A stretch of 64,000 nt of DNA from Isoperla grammatica (GCA_945910005.1 OX246738.1:24728186-24792185), one strand, 5' to 3'. Shown: positions 38,075-50,283, counted from the first letter of the stretch. Made by a program: numbers and translations. The notes: generated by a model not told the origin, from the letters alone.

Positions 38075-39579
38075 AGAGAGAGTAGCTATGCGTGTATAAT
38101 ATCAGCGATAGCATCAACTACCAGATTTGACGTAGAAATACGTTTATATGTAATAACAATGCTTTGCAAATTCGTCACGGTATTCAAATCCAGATGTGAT
38201 ATATAATATATCTAATTCGTGGAATTGTTTTTCGTTTATTTGTCTACTCTTTATACAAACGAAGGCTTAGGCACCAAAGCACCAAGGTTTTTAGTAAAAA
38301 AAAAGTCCTGTGTATAACGATGTTGTCACTTTTGTATCACAGTTTTAAAATTTTGTTGTGAAAATCATTATAATCACAACATATATAATAAACAATATAA
38401 ACACATATTTTTAATGTACATGTACCAAATGAAGTATGCTGATTATGCATATAAATAAAATATCAAATAGGCAACATATTATTCGTTATAAGAACATAGT
38501 ACCTCATAGCATACATAGTACCTCATATTATAGAAAGAACAGTCGTTTATTATTGAAAATTAGAATGTGAAATATATTTCCCTGAAATAATATACACTAA
38601 TTATCTATGCGTTACACTTATTAACTTAGCAGTTGACTGTAATGCGGGTTTTGCTTGTGTTAGCACATATTTTATTGTTTTATTTAAACAGTACAAACTT
38701 ATGGCTATCAACAAATAATAAATGCATACATTAAATTTATCATTTTCAAAATCTCTAAACATTAACTTGACTGTGCATCTAGCTCAACTTTCAAATATTG
38801 TAATAAAAAAAATGATATTTCTGTAACAAATTCAATAATTTTGTTAAATTCATTTTCAATACAGAAATAACAATCGTAATAAATACAATATTCAAAGATT
38901 TTATATCAACTGTTTATCTGATAAACCAAATTCTGCGTATTTATTGGCGTGAAGAGTCCACAAGATATCAATAGAATATCGTTAATTTAGTGCGTTACAC
39001 TCACTCCCCTCACTCATAACACTTCCCAACCGTTGTATGTTTGAACCCAACCATGGTCGGACCTGTGAGCTCCCCTAAGACGCGCTTAAGCTGTCAATGA
39101 ATATGTTTTTGTGGGCGATTATCCTTGTAATACCGCTGTAATCCTCCTTGAGATGTTTGGCTGACAGCCAACTAATCCTCGTGTAATCCTATTGGCTTAG
39201 TGCAAAACAAATCGACCAACAATGACGTAATCGAAACTCCGTTCCAGCAGAACAAAGTGTGGTGCGCTGGTTCGGTCACGTAAGGTAAGGTTATAAGGGG
39301 GTTCCATTCTGTGTGTACCCTGTCGACCTGCCAATCTCCAGGCTTTATACAAGAGCCCTGAATTCGATAATACATGTTACGTAGGCCTACATTCATTCAT
39401 TTTTATTTAGTAACCTCCCAGACAGTTAATTAAACATTAAACAAACTAATTAATTATTGAGACATGATTATAAACATTATAAACATTATACATTAACATA
39501 TAAACATATAAATATAGACATAATATAATATAGACATATAAACATTAATTAAACTAAACACAACATTTTGTTGTGTGCT
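38075..39579. other. AT-rich non-coding stretch
   Basis: No gene is recognised. 39440-39570 is a low-complexity ATAAACAT-type tract. A palindromic GTAGGCCTAC word is at 39381-39390. Confidence 0.55.
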
Positions 39580-39758
39580 CCATTACTATAACAGCACCAA
39601 GTCACCATTTTCATTTTCTACGCCAGTATATAATATATCTATATTGTTATTTAGTCGAATTCCTTAATTTAGAAAAACACCCCGAACTGGGAACCGAACC
39701 CTGGACCTTCTGCATTGGAAGCAGGAACAAAACCACAAGACACATTACCAGCCACACA
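39580..39758 (-). mobile_element. SINE family B copy 2
   Basis: The minus strand reads GTGTGGCTGGTAATGTG, then TTCCTGCTTCCAATGCAGAAGGTCC and the B box GGGTTCGGTTCCC, then a body ending near TACTGGCG and GGTGACTTGG. This is the same order as the copies at 44193 and 44756. It keeps the best-preserved tRNA-like middle of the family. Confidence 0.75.
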
Positions 39759-40224
39759 TTATCAGGTGCAAATCCAGGAAAACAGTTGCTTATAAGTCCG
39801 TGGCATAATGTAGTAGTATCCACAATGACATCCATCCTTGGGACAGCTAAAATAATTTTTTTTTAAAAATGATTCTACAATATGTTACGAAGAAGAAAAT
39901 AATAATGAAAGCAACAAGCAAAAGTGGTGAATATTTCTCAATAAAGATCCTAGAACATTACAACAACAGACAGAGAGAACATTTACAATCGAAAATCGAA
40001 ATGCTTCTTAACATTTTGCAATTTCCAAAACTTATATAACCTTAGCACCCTCCGCAAGACTTGCATAATAATTAGATGATATTCCTTTACGGTGGCTCAA
40101 ATTTATTCACATACATTTACCTCAATTATCTTAGTTTTGTTATTAGTTGTGGCATTGAAGATTATGCTAAGATTATGTATCTATTATTTAATTACATTTT
40201 TGGTGAGGACAACTGCCTTTCACA
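39759..40224. other. Unique AT-rich stretch before the 61-bp satellite
   Basis: No gene or repeat recognised. Short runs of A and T only. Confidence 0.5.
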
Positions 40225-42521
40225 GAAAGTTTATTTCATTTATTGTCCTACGTGTTATTGGTTGCGGTGCCGGGTTCGATACATTGAATTATTATTCGAT
40301 TTATTATTTCTTGTGTTATTGGTGGCCGTGCTGGGTTCGATACATTGAATTATTATTCAATGTATTATTCTTTGTGTTATTGGTGGCGGTGCCGGGTTCG
40401 ATACATTGAATTATTATTCAATGTATTATTCTTTGTGTTATTGGTGGCGGTGCCGGGTTCGATACATTGAATTATTATTCAATGTATTATTCTTTGTGTT
40501 ATTGGTGGCGGTGCCGGGTTCGATACATTGAATTATTATTCAATTTATTATTCTTTGTGTTATTGGTGGCGGTGCCGGGTTCGATACATTCTTTATTATT
40601 CGATTTATTATTCATTGTGTTATTGGTGGCGGTGCCGGGTTCGATACATTGAATTATTATTCAATTTATTATTCTTTGTGTTATTGGTGGCGGTGCCGGG
40701 TTCGATACATTGAATTATTATTCAATGTATTATTCTTTGTGTTATTGGTGGCGGTGCCGGGTTCGATACATTAAATTATTATTCGATTTATTATTCTTTG
40801 TGTTATTGGTGGCGGTGCCGGGTTCGATACATTGAATTATTATTCGATTTATTATTCTTTGTGTTATTGGTGGCGGTGCTGGGTTCGATACATTGAATTA
40901 TTATTCGATTTATTATTCTTTGTGTTATTGGTGGCGGTGCCGGGTTCGATACATTGTTTTATTATTCAATGAATTATTCTTTGTGTTATTGGTGGCGGTG
41001 CCGGGTTCGATACATTAAATTATTATTCGATTTATTATTCTTTGTGTTATTGGTGGCGGTGCCGGGTTCGATACATTGAATTATTATTCAATGTATTATT
41101 CTTTGTGTTATTGGTGGCGGTGCCGGGTTCGATATATTGAATAATTATTCGATTTATTATTCTTTGTGTTATTGGTGTAGGTGCCGGGTTCGATACATTG
41201 AATTAATTTTCAATGAATTATTCTTTGTGTTATTGGTGGCGGTGCCGGGTTCGATACATTGACTTATTATTCAATGTTTTATTCTTTGTGTTATTGGTGG
41301 CGGTGCCGGGTTCGATACATTGCATTATTATTCGATTTATTATTCTTTGTGTTATTGGTGGCGGTGCCGGGTTCGATACATTGAATTATTATTCAATTTA
41401 TTATTCTTTGTGTTATTGGTGGCGGTGCCGGGTTCGATACATTGAATTATTATTCAATTTATTATTCTTGGTGTTATTGGTGGCGGTGCTGGGTTCGATA
41501 CATTGAATTATTATTCAATTTATTATTTTTTGTGTTATTGGTGGCGGTGCCGGGTTCGATACATTGAATTATTATTCGATTTATTATTCTTTGTGTTATT
41601 GGTGGCAGTGCCGGGTTCGATACATTGAATTAGTATTCGATTTATTATTGTTTGTGTTATTGGTGGCGGTGCCGGGTTCGATACATTGAATTATTATTCG
41701 ATTCATTATTCTTGGTGTTATTGGTGGCGATGCTGGGTTCGATACATTGAATTATTATTCAATTTATTATTCTTTGTGTTATTGGTGGCGGTGCCGGGTT
41801 CGATACATTGAATTATTATTCAATTTATTTTTTCTTTGTGTTATTGGTGGCGGTGCCGGGTTCGATACATTGAATTATTATTCGATTTATTATTCTTTGT
41901 GTTATTGGTGGCGGTGCTGGGTTCGATACATTGAATTATTATTCGATTTATTATTCTTTGTGTTATTGGTGGCGGTGCCGGGTGCGATACATTGTTTTAT
42001 TATTCAATGAATTATTCTTTGTGTTATTGGTGGCGGTGCCGGGTTCGATACATTAAATTATTATTCGATTTATTATTCTTTGTGTTATTGGTGGCGGTGC
42101 CGGGTTCGATACATTGAATTATTATTCAATGTATTATTCTTTGTGTTATTGGTGGCGGTGCCGGGTTCGATATATTGAATAATTATTCGATTTATTATTC
42201 TTTGTGTTATTGGTGTAGGTGCCGGGTTATTATTATTCAATGAATTATTCTTTGTGTTATTGGTGGCGGTGCCGGGTTCTATACATTGAATTATTATTCA
42301 ATTTATTATTCTTGGTGTTATTGGTGGCGGTGCTGGGTTCGATACATTGAATTATTATTCAATGTTTTATTCTTTGTGTTATGGGTGGCGGGTTCATTAT
42401 TCTTGGTGTTATTGGTGGCAGTGCCGGGTTCGATACATTTAATTATTATTTGATTTATTATTCTTTGTGTTATTGGTGGGTTCTACACATTTCATTATCA
42501 TTCAATTTATTATACTTTGTC
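40225..42521. repeat. 61-bp satellite, about 37 copies, B-box-like motif in each unit
   Basis: The unit is 61 bp and includes GTTATTGGTGGCGGTGCCGG, GGTTCGATAC and ATTGAATTATTATTCAAT. The last is an 18-bp inverted repeat that can form a hairpin, although many units carry TTCGAT in place of the right arm. GGTTCGATAC is identical to the B box of SINE family A at 2653 and 55925. A block of about 17 units is duplicated at a distance of 1038 bp (40948 versus 41986). The last five units are truncated or shuffled. The open frames on the plus strand are artefacts of the repeat. Confidence 0.95.
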
Positions 42522-42527
42522 ATTGCT

Positions 42528-42540
42528 CCCCCCCCCCCCC
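42528..42540. repeat. Poly-C tract at the satellite edge
   Basis: Thirteen C, followed by a C-rich stretch to about 42580. It marks the right boundary of the 61-bp array. Confidence 0.85.
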
Positions 42541-42580
42541 ACTCCCCGCCCCGCTTTTTCAACCCCCACCCCCCATTTTT

Positions 42581-43942
42581 GCTACACAATATAACACAAG
42601 TTAGTATAGCTTACTAAATATCACATAATTCAGGCTGGAACACAATTTCTCTCGTAATCCAGCCATGCGGTGTTGCAACAGAGCCTATATAAACTATAGT
42701 TGGTGTAGGCCTACTCTGCCAGCAGCGAACATCTCCGACGCACTCACTATACAGTACAGTAGCGTGGAAGACTATGCAGCAACCGAAATACGTTGTTACA
42801 AAACATTCTTCGTTATCTTAATACTGCATTGAAGATAATTATGTCACAATTCCCCTTTGTACATAGACTTATAAAGCTCTCTACTCTACCAATTACTGTC
42901 ATGTCGTGCTTCAGCTTATATGCAGATGTGGTTGAGGAATTCGTTTACTTTTAAACCCATTATAGGGTTATTTAATATTTTGAACCATATTTCAATCAAT
43001 ATCTCTCCCTGTACCAACTAGATTCGAATAGGGGGTGCGAGCTTCCCACCATCACTTAGGCATCAGTTCTACCTAGACCATGTCTGATGTATCACCCCTT
43101 TTCTTCACCTTTCGCGCTGACATCTCATATCAATATCTCTTGTTCTTCTTCTTCTCCTTAATATTTGTTTACGGTAAACAACAACGCTACAAATAATAAA
43201 CAGTGTAAATACTATAACTATTAATTACGTCTTACAAAAGTGAATTCTCGTTTATAACTCAGAAACATCATGCAACACCAACCTATATTTTACGTTATAG
43301 TGTAATTTAAATTTTTCTTGGTTTACAGAAAGACCATTTTAATTAATTTAATGTTCGCAGCAAACTAGACTTCTTAACCACACTAGCACGACGCTTTGCA
43401 TAGAGTGTGGACGTGCGCTGTGAAATGTGAGTTGTGAGTTATTACTCATGCGCATTAATGTAACAAGCGACCGATGATGGCTGGTTCTGGTGTACCGCGG
43501 TTCTGCATGGATAATTAATTATAATTAGCGGCTGTTGTCTCGAGTCTCGTGCGGGGGGTTAATTGGGGCGAAGATCTCGACAAAGGAGACCCCGACGGTC
43601 AACCGAGGATGAAAGGTGTAGAGATAAAATAAAACTATACGGCTTTGTGCGCTAAGCGTTGACCTGACTAAGAGCAATTAATAATGTGTTTCAGGGATCA
43701 CCTCAGATCCTAGTTGAGTGTGTTATTCTTATTATTAGGTATCCGTGAAATGAGACAACTTCCAATTTTTCTCAATTGATTGAGCTTTTGGTTACAGTTT
43801 TCTCTATTTAAGATTTTTCTTGGAGATAAATGCCACACAAATGCCATTAATGTTGAAAATCGGTTGTTTGTTTGACAGCAAAAAAAATCTAGATACATCT
43901 ATCTATAAATACAAAAGTAAACAAGCAGTTCGGCTTGAGTGA
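42581..43942. other. Unique stretch with one tRNA-like remnant
   Basis: No gene is recognised. 42995-43105 on the minus strand reads TGGTCTAGGTAGAACTG then GCTCGCACCC and TTCGAATCT, resembling a worn tRNA-derived SINE head. A TATATAAA at 42687-42694 precedes CpG-containing sequence but has no clear initiator. Confidence 0.4.
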
Positions 43943-44242
43943 AAATACTTGTATCATTATGTAATCTAGCAATAATATTCAAAAGAAAATATGATTGCAT
44001 ACTGATTAAAAAGCACATTCATGAACCAGATAACATGTTTGGTACGTTGTTTTAGTGGATTTATTCTTGCTTTCAATGTAGTCGGTCCAGTCCAAATACT
44101 TGTGGCATTATGTAATCTAGCAATAATATTCAAAGAAATACATGATTGCATACTGATGAAACAGTACATTCATGAACCAGAACAACATGTTTGGCTCGTT
44201 GTTCTAGGGGATTTTTTTCTTGCTTCCAATGAAGTTGGTCCA
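43943..44242 (+). repeat. Tandem duplication (~150 bp x 2) containing a SINE head
   Basis: 43943-44092 and 44094-44242 are the same sequence with scattered changes (both start AAATACTTGT and end near GGTCCAG). Each includes unrelated flank plus the 5' part of SINE family B. Only the second copy continues into the SINE body. The flank was therefore duplicated together with the SINE head after insertion. Confidence 0.85.
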
Positions 44243-44420
44243 GGGTTCGATTCCCGGTTCGCGCTGGGTTTTACAAATTTGAAAATTTATTTATATACAT
44301 ACAACCGTATGGCAAAAATGTGTATACGGTGACTATATGAAGCCGTCATGGAAACGATTCGTATAAGTTAATAAATTGTATAAAATGTCGTCCACTGAAA
44401 CTCAGTTCTTGTAACTGAGT
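44193..44420 (+). mobile_element. SINE family B copy 3, best-preserved head
   Basis: The head GGCTCGTTGTTCTAGGGG closely resembles the 5' half of a tRNA-Pro gene, followed by GGTCCAGGGTTCGATTCCCG (a canonical B box). The body runs through ATACAACCGTATGG and GTATACGGTGAC to a tail CACTGAAACTCAGTTCTTGTAACTGAG. The tail is itself a short inverted repeat (CTCAGTT...AACTGAG) and is shared with the copies at 44756 and 58043. The anticodon region reads CTTCCAA, so the element is tRNA-derived but is not a working tRNA. Confidence 0.8.
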
Positions 44421-44474
44421 GCATACAGTATACAAATTTATTTATTTGTTATTATGTGAAATCCATAAAAACAA

Positions 44475-44560
44475 CTCTGACCGGGCTTCGAGCCCAGGCC
44501 TCCCACACTTAGCAGGCGGGTGACTTCCACAATCAACCACCTCGGCTGGTGGTTTCACAT
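44475..44560 (-). mobile_element. tRNA-like SINE head of a third type
   Basis: The minus strand has CCGAGGTGGTTGATTGTGG, GCCTGCTAAGTG and CCTGGGCTCGAAGCCCGG. The order and spacing resemble a type-II tRNA such as Ser(GCT), with a perfect T-arm pairing around TCGAA. It differs from families A and B. No tail is assigned. Confidence 0.5.
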
Positions 44561-44755
44561 CTTGACCACTTCCATTATTCACGCTAGGCATCAACTCACC
44601 TGAGCGAGTATCGAGTTATCTATTTTGCAACATTAAATAGCCACTTTGGAACCGCCACGACAACGAAACAAGGTGGTAGGTTGTGAAGTGTACTTAAGTA
44701 AAAATAATTAAATTCTATAACACATTTTTGTAAATTTTAAGTAAGTTGTTTGTGT

Positions 44756-44970
44756 GGCTCATTGGTCTAAATGGATTAATTCCTGCTTCCAATACAGAAG
44801 CTATAAGGGTCGATTCCTGATTCAGGCTGTTCTTATTTTATCTTTGGAACTTGACTTTAATCAATCTATAAGTAAACGGCGACTTTGGAGCTGCCATATA
44901 TTAACGAGGAACATACTAAAATGTATAATTAATGCCCTTCACTGAAAAACAGTTCTTGTAACTGATTGGG
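44756..44970 (+). mobile_element. SINE family B copy 4
   Basis: The head GGCTCATTGGTCTAAATGG, then CCTGCTTCCAATACAGAAG, a degenerate B box GGGTCGATTCCTG, the body ACGGCGACTTTGGAGCTGCC, and the tail CACTGAAAAACAGTTCTTGTAACTGA. Full length at about 215 bp. Confidence 0.8.
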
Positions 44971-46031
44971 TAGCGCCTATTTATAAATAAAAATTGATTT
45001 CTTTATATCATTTATTAAATGGCATTAATTTAGTGTAACTTTAATGTATAAGTTGGTTAACTCATGTGCTTATTTCTTATTGCTTATTTGTATTCATTTG
45101 TATTATAATTTGTTTCAGACTCTTCAACTCTCATTTTAATTATATTCTTGTTTGTTAACGTGCGTGTACACTGTATATACTTAAATCAAACATGTGTATA
45201 CGCTAAGTGCACTTAGTTTGAGCAATATATCACTCTTGAGTTTTAACACACCATTAAGACAATATAACGTTCTCACGATAAAATCTTTCTTTATTAAATA
45301 CATTAGCATTATCATCAAGTGTACAAACATGGGAAATGGAAACATTCTATAGTTGGTGCTTATTAAGACCGTGAGCCGGATAGCGCGATTGCAGTTGTAC
45401 TCTTGTAACTGATGAGGTAGATTAGTTTCACATTCATATTGAAGAATGGTTCTAATTAGTCCCAGCATGGCATCGTACACAGGTAAGTACCTGCACGGTG
45501 GGATGGTACTTGTGCGATGATAGAAGCATCGAGTCTATTAGTGTAGGATAGAAGTGGATGGCTCAGCGGTCAGACGGGCGAGGCGTCCGGCCTTGCTTCC
45601 TCAGGCGTCCGGTCTTGCTTCCTCAGTCAGACTCAACAACTCTATACGACATTCCGTCTTAACTATCCTCACACCCTATACCCTGTGAATACCATAAAAA
45701 CGGAGAAGTTACCCTGCGGAAGGTTTCTGGATAAAAATGTATCATTATTGATTTTTATAATTGCAAACATGGAAAGAAAAAGAAGCTTGCGCGAATGTTA
45801 TAGTTGAAATAAAGTATAAGCCCCTTGGTGTAATCCGAACATTTAAGCAAGGCTTTAAATACATTAATAGATTTGATTGAGACTAGAAAATAACAAGTGC
45901 ACAATATGACAAGGTATGTGTTCTACACCCTAGGCTTAGAGATGTAGGCGGCAAAACAATCACATATCAGTCGCTTTCTGGTACAATTCCCATTGATCCT
46001 TCTACCTATACAAGAAGCTGGTTATGCAAAC
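44971..46031. other. Unique stretch with a possible SINE at 45548-45720
   Basis: GATGGCTCAGCGGTCAGACG at about 45557 resembles a tRNA A-box region. It is followed by a 23-bp tandem pair (AGGCGTCCGGCCTTGCTTCCTC twice with one change) and GTGAATACCATAAAAACGG. No clear B box was found. The rest is AT-rich and unremarkable. Confidence 0.4.
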
Positions 46032-46800
46032 CATGTTTGGCACGTCCTGTGCACGTCCACATCACCTCTACTAGAACACGTGTGCGTCAAACACATGTTT
46101 GTGTACGTCCTATACACGTCCACAACATATCTACTAGAACACGTATGCGTCAAGCACGTGTAACTCGTGTGCGTCAAACACATGTTTGTGCACGTCCTGT
46201 GCACGTCCACATCACCTCTACTAGAACACGTGTGCGTTAAACACGTGTTTGTGCACGTCCTATACACGTCCACAACATCTCTACTAGAACACGTGTGCGT
46301 CAAACACGTGTTTGTGCACGTCCTATACACGTCCACAACATCTCTACTAGAACACGTGTGCGTCAAACACATGTTTGTGCACGTCCTGTGCACGTCCACA
46401 TCACCTCTACTTGAACACGTGTGCGTCAAACACATGTTTGTGTACGTCCTATACACGTCCACATCACCTCTACTAGAACCCGTGTGCGTCAAACACGTGT
46501 TGTGCACGTTCTGTGCACGTCCACATCACTTCTACTAGAACACGTGTACGTCCTATACACGTCCACATCAGCTCTACTAGAACACGTGTGCGTCAAGCAC
46601 GTATTGGTGCACGTCCTATACACGTCCACAACATCTCTACTAGAACACGTGTGCGTCAAGCACGTGTTTATGCACGTCCTATACACGTCCACATCACCTC
46701 TCCTAGAACACGTGTGCGTCAAACACATGTTTGTGCACGTCCTGTGCACGTCCACATCACCTCTACTAGAACACGTGTGCGTCAAACCGTTTTTACTCGT
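46032..46800. repeat. 63-bp minisatellite, about 12 copies
   Basis: The unit carries ACACGTGTGCGTCAAACACG, TGTTTGTGCACGTCCTATAC and ACGTCCACATCACCTCTACT. It is rich in ACGT, GTGCAC and CACGTG palindromes. The period of 63 is divisible by three, so frames of 100-160 codons run on both strands; they share no known domain and I do not call them genes. Two or three units are truncated. Confidence 0.93.
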
Positions 46801-49555
46801 CAAACAAGAGCAAAACATTAATCCCCCCGTCACAACGAGCGCATGGACGATCCAACGTTTACGCCGACAAGTCGAGGCAAAAACTCTCCACGGATAAATC
46901 GATGCTCGGATAAAAACAATCCGTTTACCCGTCTTTAATTAACCGGCAGCCTTCGAATCAATCATGTAGACAGAACGGCCGATGTGTCGGTAGGTGGACA
47001 TAGCGTTTTGTCTGTCATTAACTGGCGGTAATTATAAACACAACGATGCTTGAATCTCAAGTGCACCCCTCCTCCCCCCCCCCCCTCCCCTCCCCACTCC
47101 TCCCCTTTTTCGAGTGATCTGCCAGCTATGGGAACATTCCCTTGTATCGTGATGCGAAACCATCAGTCAATTTGAAAGAGGATAAAAATTAACTGAAATT
47201 AATCAATTATTTATTTATTTATTGCGTGTACATGAGTAGGCAAACTATGCAAGCTTTGCATAAACGAGGAACTTGATTTTAATTGGAAATGGTATTAAAA
47301 GCAGTACAGAATTTGCATGGAAATTAAAATGATGAATAGTGCTGTACAGATAATTATGTGCGCCGCTCTTTCTAGACACGGTGAAGGTTTAATCTATTAG
47401 TTTACTCATTCAATTATTTATTTCCAATTTAGTTAGAAAAGCGTCTAAACTAGCAGACCTTTATTCCTTCAACTGTAAATACAAATAATATTAAATGTTT
47501 AACAATGGTGACGAAAAAACAATATTTTAGTGGCAAAATGTGAAATCGTATGAGAGAACATTTCGTTTCATTGCAATATCAATTCATCACATTATAAATG
47601 TTTGCTGTTAGAAAGTATTTATTTGGAAAACTATGAAATGGAAATATTTTAGTATCATAAATATAGAGCTAAAATTTATACGCATAATACGTGTATCTTA
47701 TCCTGATAATTAATAAACTCGAAACATTTACGTGCACATTTCCATAGTAGGTTTCAGATATAATAGATACTTGCATGGGAGCATTAACGTTAATATCCTT
47801 CATGCGTTATAAAATAGCCATAAACCTTAAACATATTTTGCAATCCCCCACAGTCCACACTATAACGATCAGAGCAGATATAACACTGTGAACGGATGAT
47901 GATAATAATAAGTAACTATTAACTAGGGAAACGAACGTGTGAATCAGATTGAGGGATGAGTATGCTACCACAGTGTACAACGAGCTGTATTTTACTTGTT
48001 AAACTATAGCATAGGCATCCCAACAATTCTTTTTATACTAGTAAACATAAACGTTACACCTACATTTGTGTCCCATTTGATCACAAAAATCTTCATTGAT
48101 ATCCTTTAAACTGAATTTTTTTCTGGAGTAAATTGTTTACTAATAGAATTGTATCACACTATTTTTAAGAAAGTTGGGAATAAAAATAAAAACGATAAAA
48201 CTGCAGTCACTAGCAATGCACACTCTTCTGAATTTAATTACCATTTTGGTAAAAGGAATTGTTTTGATTAATTATTATTAGTGCTCTTAGGCATGCACAA
48301 AAAAGTAAAAATAACTGTGACTGAATGAAACCAACTTAAAAGAAATTGTTTTGTTTTGATATTAACTTTAGTTTTAAATTAAATTAGAAGTTCATAAACT
48401 TATTTTGAACGTCTATTTTAAACTTTTTGATTGCTTACAGAATTGATGATCGATTGCCAATCTTGAGATTTTCTTAGTTTGACACTCCCCCCCACTGATC
48501 CCCTGGATCGCTGTGACCACCCCTTACCTCCGTGACAACCTGACAAAATCATATCATATTTATTCAAACCGTATTATATTATTTATAACCAGTCATAACC
48601 AGGGACTCGGAGGTGGAGCTTTAAACCATTTCAAACTAAAAATCTTTCTTTCAACAGCTGCTCGTCCAGGATAGAGATACCCATAGATCGCGTTGTACAC
48701 GAACCTACGTGTACCGGCCACACTGTTACACTGTTGTTACACTACGTAATTTTATTATAATCTAGATGAATAATATGAAACTAAATCTTATCTAGGCCAT
48801 ATAAAAGCATAGATAAAATGTATTGCATTCGGAATTATCTACATTATTTTTGCATAGACCTACAACTCAAATATAAAATATAACATTTTCTTTAAATGTT
48901 TAACTCTGCATGTTTAATTAACTACTTGTCTAACAGTTCTATTGAACACTTTAAATATGCGTCGATGTTGATTGCTTTAGTGTGCAATATTTTCGTAGGT
49001 ACGGAACTATCAACTTCAAGAATATACATTAGAAGACAGGTTTCATACATTATAATACGTCTTCCAGAATGTACGATTTTAATTCAAAAACATCCTATTA
49101 GATTAGTTTTTTATTTTAAAAAATTGAACGTAATAACCACAAGACGATGCCTTATTTGATCAAGATACCGTAATGATAATCATAAAGCATGTTATCTACT
49201 TTAGATTCATCTTGATAAGTGTCTGTGCATACTGCCGCCGACTGCTCAAGCCGGCGTTTATAGCCTCGCAGGTCACAGGTAATGGCTTTCCGTGTACACC
49301 GAACATATTGGTCGGCTATGTGGTATACATTTATTAGAGCAGCTTGCAGGAGGCGGCAGTCTAGTCTGTATAGTTTAGTACGTAATGCCCAAGCACGTTT
49401 CTCAACGATTCTGCAAACTAATGCTTAAATCCCAACACGTCTTTCGCCGCTTCGGTAGATCAAAGAGGCGTCTCCATCTCTCTCACTCACTCTCGTACCT
49501 TCTCTCTCGCACTCCCTCCCTGTTATATTTCACATCCGCTCTATAACTTCTACCA
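46801..49555. other. Unique AT-rich non-coding stretch
   Basis: A C-rich tract lies at 47070-47105. Otherwise AT-rich DNA with no gene, SINE or inverted repeat that I can support. Confidence 0.5.
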
Positions 49556-49561
49556 TACGTA

Positions 49562-49618
49562 ATTTGCATGTGGGCGTGGCCATGTGCGGAGGGTGTGGCT
49601 TGGAGAGTTTTGATTGGC
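49562..49618. promoter_or_regulatory. Cluster of octamer, GC-box and CCAAT words
   Basis: ATTTGCAT (49562-49569), GGGCGTGGC (49572-49580), GGTGTGGC (49592-49599) and GATTGGC, an inverted CCAAT box (49612-49618), fall within 57 bp. This is the usual content of a proximal promoter bound by POU, KLF/Sp and NF-Y factors. No start site or exon is identified downstream. Confidence 0.35.
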
Positions 49619-50009
49619 AGTCGTCTGGTGCTGAGGCGGGGGTCGAACCGGGCCCACATGACCGGCTGTCGATACTATGTGGGTTGGTTACGGGGAGGGG
49701 AGCACACACATACACTAACATGGATACCACATCTTATAGCAGCTATACCCACCACAAGACCCTCAACCAATTAGCATATTACGACGCGAGTGCGCTCATC
49801 GTTGGAACGTATTCATACAGGCTCATTATACACGACGGTATTCTTTGAATTGAGTGGAATACGGAGAAACTGAATTCTAGCGGTTATGCACTTAGATGAA
49901 CGAACAATTTCGATGAAATTGCTTCAGGCGTCAGTAATTACAAATTCTTTTAACTGATAAAGGACTCGTTGATCGACGTTTATACATGTGGTGAAATGAA
50001 GCTATTTCC

Positions 50010-50283
50010 TAAGCCAATACGTTCGTAAGCAAACATTGTAGTACAATACGTCCGTAAGCCATTACGTTGGCAAGTATTGTAATTTGTAGTACTATACGTT
50101 CGTAAGCCATTACGTTGGCCGGCATTGTAGTACAATACGTCCGTAAGCCACTTCGTTGGCAAGTATTGTAATTTGTAGTACTATACGTTCGTAAGCCATT
50201 ACGTTGGCCGGCATTGTAGTACAATACGTCCGTAAGCCATTACGTTAGCCGGCATTGTAATACTATAGGCTACGTCCGTAAGC
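50010..50283. repeat. Two-type tandem repeat (48 + 41 bp)
   Basis: Units begin TACGTCCGTAAGCCATTACG or TACGTTCGTAAGCCATTACG. Long units (48 bp) end with AAGTATTGTAATTTGTAGTACTA, short ones (41 bp) with GGCATTGTAGTACAA. They alternate as an 89-bp higher-order unit, followed by further short units. About six monomers in all. Confidence 0.85.

Noticed and set aside
44193..44265. Functional tRNA-Pro gene
   Set aside because: The head resembles tRNA-Pro but the anticodon arm and acceptor pairing are broken, and it continues into a SINE body and tail.
46022..46897. Cys/Thr-rich 161-codon and related frames as secreted repeat proteins
   Set aside because: They are translations of the 63-bp minisatellite on both strands, with no signal peptide and no consistent single frame.
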